A stretch of 64,000 nucleotides of DNA from contig NZ_ANHY01000002.1 of the NCBI RefSeq assembly GCF_000315795.1, positions 1 through 64,000 of the forward strand. Reading direction: 5' to 3'. Origin of the DNA: Caenispirillum salinarum AK4. GTDB lineage: Bacteria > Pseudomonadota > Alphaproteobacteria > Rhodospirillales > Rhodospirillaceae. Every line of letters starts with the position of its first letter. Positions within the stretch are counted from its first letter, which is position 1. The position numbers were made by a program, and so were the translations under genes. The notes under the pieces were generated by a model. The model did no database searches. It had not been told where the DNA came from and saw only the letters and a list, made by a program, of their open reading frames with translations. This document shows, piece by piece, positions 1 to 8,582 of this stretch.

Positions 1-153
1 CATGAAGAACACCATGGCGCCGTGAATGAGGAACGAGAACGTGTTGAAGGTGAACGCCGTCTCGGCCGACACCTCCGCGTGCGCCGGGGCGGCGGCGGTC
101 ATGGCGACCGCCGCGAGCGCGCCGGCCATGAGCATGGTGGACTTGCGGTTCAT
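1..153 (-). CDS. amtB: Ammonium transporter AmtB, N-terminal fragment
   Basis: Only the first 51 codons lie in the window and the gene continues past its left edge. The product begins with a cleavable-looking signal segment (MNRKSTMLMAGALAAVAM, then AAAPAHA) followed by AFTFNTFSFLIHGAMVFFM. That matches the first membrane helix of Amt/MEP ammonium channels of the inner membrane. An AGGGGG ribosome-binding site precedes the ATG. The gene starts 22 bases after the PII gene on the same strand, the classic glnK-amtB pair in which PII gates the channel. The call rests on a short stretch plus context. Confidence 0.85.
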   Translation of the reverse strand, partial: MNRKSTMLMAGALAAVAMTAAAPAHAEVSAETAFTFNTFSFLIHGAMVFFM

Positions 154-175
154 GTGATGCATCCCCCTGTGTCGG

Positions 176-619
<444 letters not shown>

Positions 620-805
620 TCAGGAGGAGGGCGGGAAACGGGAGGAAAACCAGCAGCTTAGGTTGGGCGGAAATTGTGCAGGTTCATCGATACCTCATGA
701 TGTGCACAAAATCTGTGCAGACGAGGCTTGCTGCACCGCACAGGAATCAGGCAGTGCCGTGTCCGATGCGCGGGGGTGCAGGCGGAGTGCTTGGGAAAGC
801 GGCAC

Positions 806-838
806 GAAAAAGGGGCGCCCCGTGCGGGACGCCCCTTG
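806..838 (-). terminator. Intrinsic terminator of rpoH
   Basis: On the minus strand an AAGGGGCG...CGCCCCTT hairpin is followed by a run of five T. It begins about 20 bases after the rpoH stop codon. Confidence 0.85.
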
Positions 839-858
839 CATGATGATGCTGCGGCCGG

Positions 859-1764
859 TCAGATCGGAATGCTGACGGCAGCTCCCCGGCTTTCCAGCGC
901 CTCGGCGGCGGTCTTCACGGCCGTCTGGAGTTTGGTGAAGGCGCGGTTCTCGATCTGGCGTACGCGCTCGCGCGAGATCCCGTAGTGCTTGCCCAGCTCC
1001 TCCAGCGTCGTCGGCTGGCTCTTGAGGCGGCGCTGCATGATGATGTGGCGCTCGCGGTCGTTCAGGTGCTCCAGCGCATCCTTGAGCAGGCGGCGGCCCA
1101 GGCGGCGTTCCTCGGCCTCTGCCAGCATGGTTTCCTGGTTGGGCACCTCGTCCACCAGCAGGTCCTGGCGCTGCAGGTCGCCGTCCTCGCCGACCGGCGT
1201 GTTGAGGCTGGAGTCCTGGCGCGACAGGCGACGGTTCATGTCGACCACGTCGGACTCGTTGACGCGCAGCTCCTCGGCGATGGCGCGGGCGTTCTCCAGG
1301 CTCATGTCGCCTTCCTCGTAGACGCCCAGCTTGGCCTTGAGGCGGCGGAGGTTGAAGAACAGCTTCTTCTGGGCCGCGACGGTGCCGACCTTCACGAGCG
1401 ACCACGAGTTCAGGACGTATTCGTTGATGCTGGCCTTGATCCACCACATGGCATAGGTCGCCAGCCGGAAGCCCTTGTCCGGCTCGAACTTCTTGACCGC
1501 GCGCATGAGGCCCAGGTTGCCTTCGGCGATCAGGTCGGACACCGGCAGGCCGTAGTACCGGTAGCCCATGGCGATCTTGGCCACCAGTCGCAGGTGGCTG
1601 GTCACCATCAGGTGCGCGGCCTCTTCGTCGTCGTGATCGCGATACCGCTTGGCGAGCATGACTTCCTGCTCGGCATCCAGCAGCGGGTACCGCTTGATCA
1701 TCTCCATGTACCGCGCGAGGCCGTCCTCCGACGCGATGACCGGTAAGGAAAGATTGGACGCCAT
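859..1764 (-). CDS. rpoH: RNA polymerase heat-shock sigma factor RpoH (sigma-32)
   Basis: This 301-residue sigma-70 family protein directs transcription of heat-shock genes. Regions 1.2 and 2 are visible (YMEMIKRYPLL; DLIAEGNLGLMRAVKKFEP; ATYAMWWIKASI). They are followed by the RpoH-specific box QKKLFFNLRRLK and by region 4 with a helix-turn-helix (TLEELGKHYGISRERVRQIE). The length is normal and the start MASNLSLPV fits the family. It is monocistronic, with a terminator immediately downstream and a strong vegetative-type promoter upstream at 1909-1936. Confidence 0.97.
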   Translation of the reverse strand: MASNLSLPVIASEDGLARYMEMIKRYPLLDAEQEVMLAKRYRDHDDEEAAHLMVTSHLRLVAKIAMGYRYYGLPVSDLIAEGNLGLMRAVKKFEPDKGFRLATYAMWWIKASINEYVLNSWSLVKVGTVAAQKKLFFNLRRLKAKLGVYEEGDMSLENARAIAEELRVNESDVVDMNRRLSRQDSSLNTPVGEDGDLQRQDLLVDEVPNQETMLAEAEERRLGRRLLKDALEHLNDRERHIIMQRRLKSQPTTLEELGKHYGISRERVRQIENRAFTKLQTAVKTAAEALESRGAAVSIPI

Positions 1765-1908
1765 GGCTCCACCTCTTCGCCAGACTAACAGATCCCGGTC
1801 CTATCCACCGCCGCCGCCGACCGTTCGTCGCCCGTCTCCGGGTCCGGCCTTCTTTGCCCTGCGCACGGGCGGTCCCAACTCTCGTATTCTTGTTTTTAAC
1901 GCTTCCAG

Positions 1909-1936
1909 GCTATAAAAACCCGATTGAATTTGTCAA
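1909..1936 (-). promoter_or_regulatory. Vegetative-type promoter of rpoH
   Basis: On the minus strand there is TTGACA, a 16-base spacer and TATAGC. It lies in the only AT-rich patch between rpoH and the cytochrome gene and implies a leader of about 135 bases before the rpoH ATG. No heat-shock element was recognised. Confidence 0.6.
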
Positions 1937-2303
1937 GTTTATCCGTCGCCGACTTCCTCGCGCCCTGCGTGCAGGTCCGGGCCCCGCTGCGGCGCGCCTC
2001 GACGGCTGATCTTCCTGCAGGTCTACGCCCCGCGAAAGGCATGGGATCACGCAATCACGAAGATTTTACGGCGGTGCCCGACCACGAAGGCGCCACATTC
2101 GTCGGCGACCGTAACGATCGGATGAGGCCGACTCGGCGCAGTACCGATCGGATGGAGGAGGCGGCAACCTTGTGTCTTTTGCGGTTTCCCGGTACGGTTT
2201 GCGCCGTTCATCATCCATTCATCACGGAGTCCGCGGCGTCGCGCCGGGGGCGTCCCGCAGACGAACGTGTTAATGCATTAAAGCATTCGGAAGGAGTTCG
2301 GGA
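1937..2303. other. Intergenic region upstream of the cytochrome gene
   Basis: No convincing gene is present. An open frame across it has no good start and its composition is unlike the neighbours. The only structure noted is the 12-bp perfect palindrome TTAATGCATTAA at 2270-2281, just before the AAGGAG site of the cytochrome gene, which could be a regulator site. Confidence 0.4.
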
Positions 2304-2711
2304 ATGAAGAAGACCATCGTGATGGCCGGCATGGCCCTGGCCGCCCTCGGCGTTTCCGCCACCGGCGCCGCCGCCCAGGATGCCGCCGCCGGCGAAAAGG
2401 TCGCCAAGCGCTGCATCGCCTGCCACACCTTCGAGGAAGGCGGCCCCAACAAGGTCGGCCCCAACCTGTTCGGCGTCATCGAGCGTGGTCCCGGCACCGC
2501 GGAAGGCTTCAAGTACTCCAAGGGCTTCCAGGCCGCCGTCGATGCCGGCCTGACCTGGGACGACGCCAACCTGATGGCTTATCTGGAAGACCCCACCGCC
2601 CACCTGCGTGAGGTCTCCGGCGATTCTTCGGCCCGCTCGAAGATGACCTTCAAGCTGAAGCCGGAAGACGACCGCCAGAACGTGATCGCCTACATGAAGA
2701 CCCTGAAGTGA
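2304..2711 (+). CDS. Periplasmic cytochrome c (class I, cytochrome c2-like)
   Basis: This 135-residue electron carrier has a signal peptide (MKKTIVMAGMALAALGVSA to about residue 24). One haem site CIACH lies near residue 37, and the later SKMTFKLKPEDDRQNVIAYMKTL region supplies the distal Met (SKMTF) and the C-terminal helix typical of mitochondrial/c2-type cytochromes. The ATG follows AAGGAG. It probably shuttles electrons between a bc1 complex and oxidases or reductases in the periplasm. It stands alone with its own terminator, so no specific partner can be named. Confidence 0.92.
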   Translation: MKKTIVMAGMALAALGVSATGAAAQDAAAGEKVAKRCIACHTFEEGGPNKVGPNLFGVIERGPGTAEGFKYSKGFQAAVDAGLTWDDANLMAYLEDPTAHLREVSGDSSARSKMTFKLKPEDDRQNVIAYMKTLK

Positions 2712-2741
2712 TCCTTCGGGCCTTCACGGGCTGACATGGAC

Positions 2742-2775
2742 ACCGCCGCCCCGGCTACCGGGGCGGCGGTTTTCG
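2742..2775 (+). terminator. Intrinsic terminator of the cytochrome c gene
   Basis: CCGCCGCCCC and GGGGCGGCGG form a 10-bp perfect stem followed by TTTT, about 30 bases after the stop codon. Confidence 0.9.
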
Positions 2776-3003
2776 TTTGGGGCGGCGCGGATAACCCTAT
2801 GATCTTCAATGAAATTTCCGTTTCGGTTCGATGTTCTTCGAGAAGCTTGAGCATTTTCAAGCCGTTATCCCGCGGCCGCCGCGCAACCCGGTGCGTCGTC
2901 GCTTGTTTTCCGGCCCCACCGTTGCGTGTAGAGTGAACCCCGCGGCCGCGTGAGCCGTGGATTACCGGGAATGCCCAGGCGGAACACAGGAAAGGTGACG
3001 CAC

Positions 3004-3432
3004 ATGCCCTCTCTGGAAGATGCGATTCGGCGCCGGGCCTATGAGCTGTGGGAGGCTCATGGCTGCCCCGAGGACCGCAACGACGAGTTCTGGTACATGG
3101 CCGAGAAGGAGGTGATGGCCACCGAGGCGCCCGCCGCCGACCAGGCCCAGCCCACCGCCCGCAAGCGCGCCACCCGCGCCGCCGACGCCGTCGCAGAGTC
3201 GCCCGCCGCCGGCACTCCGGCGCCGAAGAAAAGCCCCGCCAAGGCCGCCAAGGCCGGCGGCAAGGCCACCGCCGCCAGCGCCACCAAGACGCGCGCCAAG
3301 ACCGGCACCACCGCCGCGAAGAAGACGGCCGCGGCCGGAACCGCCGGGCCGAAGCAGCGCAAGGCCCCGACGCCGAAATCCGCCGGCAAGGCCGGCCCCG
3401 CCAAGAAGCCCACCACCACCGGCGAAACCTGA
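3004..3432 (+). CDS. DUF2934 protein with Lys/Ala-rich tail
   Basis: The product is 142 residues. Residues 1-40 (SLEDAIRRRAYELWEAHGCPEDRNDEFW in outline) match DUF2934, a short domain that begins with an R-A-Y-x-L-W-E motif. From about residue 45 to the end it is low-complexity Ala/Lys/Thr with PAKKA and TAAKK repeats, like a histone H1-type tail. A basic, disordered tail suggests nucleic-acid association, but no function is established. The ATG at 3004 follows AGGAAAGG. An upstream start is possible but has no comparable ribosome site. Confidence 0.75.
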   Translation: MPSLEDAIRRRAYELWEAHGCPEDRNDEFWYMAEKEVMATEAPAADQAQPTARKRATRAADAVAESPAAGTPAPKKSPAKAAKAGGKATAASATKTRAKTGTTAAKKTAAAGTAGPKQRKAPTPKSAGKAGPAKKPTTTGET

Positions 3433-3576
3433 CGCGCCGCCACCTGCGCCGGCATCAGGGGCGGTGGGCGCTGTGACGGCGTCCGGCCGTCCCGCCGCCT
3501 TTTGCCGCTTCGGGCCCGCGCGATCCGCGGGCATTGCCGCCGCCGTCGCCGCCGCGCCGCCTGTCAAGGACGGACC

Positions 3577-5745
3577 ATGAGCCACCCGCACCGCCGATCC
3601 CTGCAGCCCGGCGCGCCCTATCCGCTGGGTGCGACGTGGGACGGCCACGGCGTGAACTTCGCCGTCTTCTCGGAAAACGCCGAGGCCGTGGAACTGTGCC
3701 TCTTCGACACCACCGGCCGCCGCGAGCAGGAACGCATCCGCCTGCCGGAACGCACCGACGCGGTGTGGCATGGCTACATCCCCGACCTGATGCCCGGCCA
3801 ACTGTACGGCTATCGCGTGCACGGGCCCTACGATCCGCCGCGCGGCATGCGGTTCAACCCCAACAAGCTGCTGGTTGATCCGTACGCGCGGGCGCTGTCG
3901 GGCGAGGTGAAGTGGACGCCGTCGTGCTATGCCTACCGCCTGGGCAGCTCGCGCGGGGACCTGTCCTTCGACCGGCGCGACAGCGCGCGCTCCATTCCCA
4001 AGGGCGTGGTGGTCAACGACGCCTTCCCCTGGAACGAGCGCATCCGCCGCCCGCGCACGCCTTGGACGGAAACCATCGTCTATGAACTGCACCCGCGCGG
4101 CGCCACCATGCTGCACCCCGACGTGCCGGCCCCCATCCGCGGCACCCTGTCGGGCCTGGCGTCGGAGCCGATGATCGGCCACCTGGTGGACCTGGGCGTG
4201 ACGTCGGTCGAGCTTCTGCCCATCTACGCCTACGCCGACGAACCGCACCTGGTGGAGTTGGGGAAGACCAACTACTGGGGCTACAACCCCTACAACTTCT
4301 TCGCGCCGGCGCCGCGCCTGCTGTCGTCCGGCAGCCTGGACGAGGTCAAGACCATGGTGTCCCGCTTCCACGAGGCGGGGCTCGAGGTCATCCTGGACGT
4401 GGTCTACAACCACACCTGCGAGGGCAACGAACTGGGCCCGACCATCAGCCTCCGCGGCTTCGACAACGCCAGCTACTACCATCTGGTGCCGGAGAATCCG
4501 CGGTACTACGAGAACCACTCGGGCTGCGGCAACACCATGAACCTGACGCACCCGCGCGTGCTGCAGATGGTCATGGACTCCTTGCGCCACTGGGCGGAGG
4601 TGATGCGCGTCGACGGCTTCCGCTTCGACCTGGCGCCGGCGCTGGGGCGCGACATCCACGGCTTCGACGCCAACCACCCGTTCATGGCCGCCGTGCGCCA
4701 GGACCCGGTGCTCAACGGTGTCAAGCTGATCGCCGAGCCGTGGGACATCGGCCCCGCCGGCTATCGCGTCGGCAGCTTTCCGCCCGGCTGGCGCGAGTGG
4801 AATGACGGCTTCCGCAACAACATCCGCTCCTTCTGGCGCTCCGATCCCGGCCAGGGTCCGTCGGTGGCGACGCGCGTGGCGGGGTCGAGCGACATCTACA
4901 GCCGGCGCGGCCCGACGGCGTCCATCAACTTCATCACGGCCCACGACGGGTTCACGCTGGCCGACCTGGTCAGCTACAACGCCAAGCACAACGAGGCCAA
5001 CGGCGAGAACAACCGCGACGGCACCGACAACAACATCTCGTGGAACTGCGGCGTCGAGGGGGCGACCAACGACCCCGACGTGCTGGACCTGCGCTACCGG
5101 CAGAAGCGCAACCTGCTCGCCACCCTGCTGCTCAGCCAGGGCGTGCCCATGATCCTGGGCGGCGACGAGTTGGGCAACAGCCAGCGCGGCAACAACAACG
5201 CCTATTGCCAGGACAACGAGATCGGTTGGATCGACTGGTCGCTGGGCCGGGACGAGGACATGGATTTCCTGGCGTTCGCGCGGATGCTGGTGCACCTGCG
5301 CCGCGCCAACCCGGCCTTCCGCCGCAAGCACTTCTTCAGGGGTGCGCTGCTGGGCGAGGACGGACCGGTCAAGGACATCACCTGGCTGTCCCCGGCGGGG
5401 CAGGAGATGACGCCCGCGGACTGGAACGCCCCCATGCTGCGCTGCTTTGGCTTCCACCTGGGCGACATCGGCGACGGCGCGGCGCACGCCGACCACAAGG
5501 ACCAGGTGGTGGTGCTGATGAACGCCGGCATCGACCCCATCGCCTTCCGCCTGCCGCCCGAGGCCTACGGCGGGCCCTGGGTGCGCCTGTTCGACACCAT
5601 GCGCGCGGGCGTGGAAGGGCCGCGCAAGGTGGTGGACCCCGGCGAGGTCTACCCGCTGGGACCGCACGCCATGGCGGTGTTCACGCAGGAGCGCCGGGGC
5701 CTGCGCGGACGATCAGGGCGCCGGACGAGCGATCGGCGAGCGTGA
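3577..5745 (+). CDS. glgX: Glycogen debranching enzyme GlgX (GH13)
   Basis: This 722-residue enzyme hydrolyses alpha-1,6 branches of phosphorylase-limit glycogen. An N-terminal CBM48-like domain (GATWDGHGVNFAVFSENAE) precedes the GH13 barrel. Barrel motifs are DVVYNHT near residue 273, the nucleophile in GFRFDLA (Asp351), the acid/base in AEPWDIG (Glu387) and the transition-state Asp in AHDGFT (about 457). The GlgX/isoamylase signature HNEANGENNRDG follows. The ATG at 3577 follows AAGGA. It sits 86 bases upstream of malQ on the same strand, so the pair turns stored glycogen into maltodextrins that are then rearranged. Confidence 0.96.
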   Translation: MSHPHRRSLQPGAPYPLGATWDGHGVNFAVFSENAEAVELCLFDTTGRREQERIRLPERTDAVWHGYIPDLMPGQLYGYRVHGPYDPPRGMRFNPNKLLVDPYARALSGEVKWTPSCYAYRLGSSRGDLSFDRRDSARSIPKGVVVNDAFPWNERIRRPRTPWTETIVYELHPRGATMLHPDVPAPIRGTLSGLASEPMIGHLVDLGVTSVELLPIYAYADEPHLVELGKTNYWGYNPYNFFAPAPRLLSSGSLDEVKTMVSRFHEAGLEVILDVVYNHTCEGNELGPTISLRGFDNASYYHLVPENPRYYENHSGCGNTMNLTHPRVLQMVMDSLRHWAEVMRVDGFRFDLAPALGRDIHGFDANHPFMAAVRQDPVLNGVKLIAEPWDIGPAGYRVGSFPPGWREWNDGFRNNIRSFWRSDPGQGPSVATRVAGSSDIYSRRGPTASINFITAHDGFTLADLVSYNAKHNEANGENNRDGTDNNISWNCGVEGATNDPDVLDLRYRQKRNLLATLLLSQGVPMILGGDELGNSQRGNNNAYCQDNEIGWIDWSLGRDEDMDFLAFARMLVHLRRANPAFRRKHFFRGALLGEDGPVKDITWLSPAGQEMTPADWNAPMLRCFGFHLGDIGDGAAHADHKDQVVVLMNAGIDPIAFRLPPEAYGGPWVRLFDTMRAGVEGPRKVVDPGEVYPLGPHAMAVFTQERRGLRGRSGRRTSDRRA

Positions 5746-5831
5746 TGCGCCTCCCAGGGCGTTGAGACTGAAGAAAACGGCATTACCGTCCCGGAGGAGA
5801 CACCTTCGGAACGACAGGCGAGGGGACCGAT

Positions 5832-8039
5832 ATGGAGTACGTCGACACGCTGGCACGCCTGGCCGAGAAGGCGGGGATCGAGCCGGCCTATCACGACATC
5901 TTCGGCAACCGGCACGAGGCCGACGAGGCGGACGTGAAGGCGCTGCTGGCCGCCCTGGGCGTGCCGGCTTCCGACGCCGACGAGACCGCGCGCAGCCTCG
6001 AAGACCTGGAGCGCCGCGACTGGGGCCGCCTGTTGCCGCCGGCCACCGTCCTGCGCACCACCGGGGCGCAACTCGCCACCACGCTCACCCACCGCCGCGA
6101 CCGGCGCGACGTCGTCTACAACTGGACCCTGATCCAGGAAGACGGCCTGGAGATGACAGGCACCGCCGATCCCGGCGACCTGGCGACCATCGACGAGGCC
6201 GAGATCGGGGGCATTGCCTATGAGCGCCGCAGCCTGCCGCTGCCCTCGCACATGGCGCACGGCTACCACACCCTGCGCCTGATCGACGCCGACGGCGCGG
6301 TGGCGGCGGAGGGCAAGGTGATCGTCTGCCCCACCGCCTGCTACACGCCGCCCGCCGCCGTGAACGGCAACCGCGCCTGGGGCGTGGCCTGCCAGTTGTA
6401 TTCCGTGCGCAGCGACATCGACTGGGGCATGGGCGATTTCTCCAGCCTGCGCACGCTGGCCCAGGGGGTCGCGCAGAACGGCGGCCATGTGGTGGGCCTG
6501 AACCCGCTGCACAGCCTGTTCCCGGCCAATCCGCTGCACATCAGCCCCTACAGCCCGTCGAGCCGGCTGTTTCTCAATCCGCTCTACATCGACGTGCAGG
6601 CCGTGCCGGAGGCCGAGGAGAGCGCCGACGCCAAGGCGCTGATGGCCGACACCGCCTTTTGCGACCGCCTGGATGCCGCGCGCAAGGCCGGCGACGTGGA
6701 CTATGCCGCCGTCTCGGGCCTCAAGCACGAGATCCTGCGCGTCCTGCACAAGCATTTCCGCGCGCTGCCGGCCGACCATCCGCGCGTGGCGGCCTATCAG
6801 GCCTTCCTGGACGAGGGCGGCTACCGGCTGCACCGTTTCGCCGTCTTCATGGCGCTGCACGAGCACTTCGACGGCGCCCCCTGGCACCAGTGGCCCGAGG
6901 AGTACCGGAACCCGGCCGGTAAGCCGGTCCTGGCCTTCGCGTCCGAGCACATGGAGCGGGTCAACTATCACCTGTGGCTCCAGTTCGAGGCCGACCGGCA
7001 ACTGGCCGAGGCGGCCGGGACGCTGAAGGACGCCGCCGGCGGTCCCACGATCGGCCTCTACCGCGATCTGGCGGTAGGCGTGGACACCGAAGGCGCCGAC
7101 ACCTGGATGGACCCCGGCGTCTATGCCGTCGGCGCCCGCGTCGGCGCCCCGCCCGACGAATTGGCCCACGGCGGCCAGGACTGGGGCATGCCGCCGCTCA
7201 ATCCGCTGAAACTGCGGGAGATGGGCTACGGCCCGTTCATCGAGATGGTGCGCGCCAACATGCGCCACGCCGGGGCGCTGCGCATGGACCACGCCATGGC
7301 GCTGCAGCACCTGTACTGGATTCCGCCGGGGGTGAGCGCCAAGCAGGGCACCTACGTCAGCTATCCCATGGAGGACCTGCTGGGCATCCTGGCGCTGGAA
7401 AGCCACCGCAACTGCTGCATGGTCATCGGCGAGGACCTGGGCACCGTCCCGGACGGCTTCCGCGAGCGCATGGCGCGCGAGGACGTGCTGTCCTACCGCC
7501 TGTTCTATTTCGAGCGGTACGAGGGCGGCCTGTTCAAGCGCCCCGAAGCCTATCCTGAACTGGCCGTCGCCACGCCCACCTCGCACGACCTGTTCACCAT
7601 CGTCGGCCACTGGCGCTGCTGGGACATCGCGCTGCGCCACGACCGCAACCTGGTCGGCCCCGGGACCTCGCGCGAGGAGGAAATGAAGGCCCGCGCGGAC
7701 GATCGCGCGCTGCTGGTGGCGGCGCTGAAGGACCAGGGCCTGGTGCGCGAGGACTTTCCCGAGGACGAACACCTTCCCGGCGACGATCTGCGCGAACTGA
7801 TCCTCGGCGTCCACCGCTTCCTGGCGCGGGCGCCGTCGCGGCTGATGCTGGTCAACCTGGACGACCTCGCCATGGAGGAAAGTCAGGTGAACGTCCCGGG
7901 CACCGTCGACGAATACCCCAACTGGCAGCGCCGCCTGACCGTGTCGCTGGAGCGCCTGGTCCACAGCCCCGACTTCGCCCGCACCGCCGAGGCCGTGCGC
8001 GCCGAACGCCATCGCGCAGTCAAGCCTGGCGGCGGGTAA
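5832..8039 (+). CDS. malQ: 4-alpha-glucanotransferase (amylomaltase) MalQ
   Basis: This 735-residue GH77 enzyme transfers maltodextrin segments and releases glucose. Supporting motifs are NPLHSLFPANP in the barrel, the nucleophile in ALRMDHAM (Asp486), the acid/base in VIGEDLGTVP (about Glu534) and PTSHDLFTIVGHW. About 130 residues precede the barrel, typical of the long proteobacterial MalQ form. GAGGGGA precedes the ATG. It is cotranscribed with glgX. No terminator is seen, and the gene runs directly into the tandem repeat block. Confidence 0.95.
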   Translation: MEYVDTLARLAEKAGIEPAYHDIFGNRHEADEADVKALLAALGVPASDADETARSLEDLERRDWGRLLPPATVLRTTGAQLATTLTHRRDRRDVVYNWTLIQEDGLEMTGTADPGDLATIDEAEIGGIAYERRSLPLPSHMAHGYHTLRLIDADGAVAAEGKVIVCPTACYTPPAAVNGNRAWGVACQLYSVRSDIDWGMGDFSSLRTLAQGVAQNGGHVVGLNPLHSLFPANPLHISPYSPSSRLFLNPLYIDVQAVPEAEESADAKALMADTAFCDRLDAARKAGDVDYAAVSGLKHEILRVLHKHFRALPADHPRVAAYQAFLDEGGYRLHRFAVFMALHEHFDGAPWHQWPEEYRNPAGKPVLAFASEHMERVNYHLWLQFEADRQLAEAAGTLKDAAGGPTIGLYRDLAVGVDTEGADTWMDPGVYAVGARVGAPPDELAHGGQDWGMPPLNPLKLREMGYGPFIEMVRANMRHAGALRMDHAMALQHLYWIPPGVSAKQGTYVSYPMEDLLGILALESHRNCCMVIGEDLGTVPDGFRERMAREDVLSYRLFYFERYEGGLFKRPEAYPELAVATPTSHDLFTIVGHWRCWDIALRHDRNLVGPGTSREEEMKARADDRALLVAALKDQGLVREDFPEDEHLPGDDLRELILGVHRFLARAPSRLMLVNLDDLAMEESQVNVPGTVDEYPNWQRRLTVSLERLVHSPDFARTAEAVRAERHRAVKPGGG

Positions 8040-8051
8040 GGGGGCTTAGCG

Positions 8052-8578
8052 GTGGCGCGCGGTGGGTTTTGCGAGGAGCACGGCTCCTCGCGCTCCCGAT
8101 TCCTTTGGCCGAGGCGGGACGGCGGCGGCGTGCTCCGGCCTTACTTTGAGAAGAAGTGAGGGATCGGGGCTTCCGCCCCCGAGCGGGTCTGGACGGCAGC
8201 CCAGGCGCGTCAGCGCCCGGTACCGGCTCGCGCTGGCGCGCGATGGGGTTTTGCGAGGAGCACGGCTCCTCGCGCTCCCGTTGTCTTTGGCTGCGGCAGG
8301 GCGGCGGCGGCGCGCTCCGGCCCTTATTTTGAGAAGAAGTGGGGGGGCGGGGGCTTCCGCCCCCGAGCGGGTTTGGGCGGCAGCCCAAGCGCGACAGCGC
8401 CCGGTACCGGTCCGCGCTGGCGCGCGGTGGGTTTTGCGAGGAGTACGGCTCCTCGCGCTCCCGATTCCTTTGGCCGAGGCGGGACGGCGGCGGCGTGCTC
8501 CGGCCTTACTTTGAGAAGAAGTGGGGGATCGGGGCTTCCGCCCCCGAGCGGGTCTGGGCGGCAGCCCAAGCGCGTCAG
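8052..8578. repeat. Three tandem copies of a ~182-bp repeat
   Basis: Copies begin near 8052, 8231 and 8414. The marker GCGAGGAG recurs at 8071, 8253 and 8436, giving periods of 182 and 183 bp. Each copy contains two hairpins: GCGAGGAG/CTCCTCGC with a 5-base loop, and GGGGC..TTCC..GCCCC. Each also has the shared phrases TTTGAGAAGAAGTG and GAGCGGGT. Copies 1 and 3 are nearly identical while copy 2 is more diverged. The block fills the whole gap between malQ and the S41 peptidase. Open frames cross it on both strands, but I see no credible gene. Confidence 0.9.
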
Positions 8579-8582
8579 TGCT

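Noticed and set aside
1924-2307. 127-codon plus-strand frame between rpoH and the cytochrome gene
   Set aside because: No ribosome site, composition unlike a protein, and it covers the rpoH promoter region.
2962-8012. Very long antisense open frames (901 and 787 codons) opposite glgX and malQ
   Set aside because: They are shadows of strongly coding GC-rich genes on the other strand: Val/His/Arg-rich translations, no family motifs and no ribosome sites.
8052-8578. CRISPR-like appearance of the repeats
   Set aside because: The unit is about 182 bp with continuous similarity and no unique spacers, and only three copies are present.
8040-8582. Short open frames on both strands within the tandem repeats
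   Set aside because: The same frames recur only because the DNA repeats, the translations are Arg/Pro/Ser-rich, and starts fall at different places in each copy.
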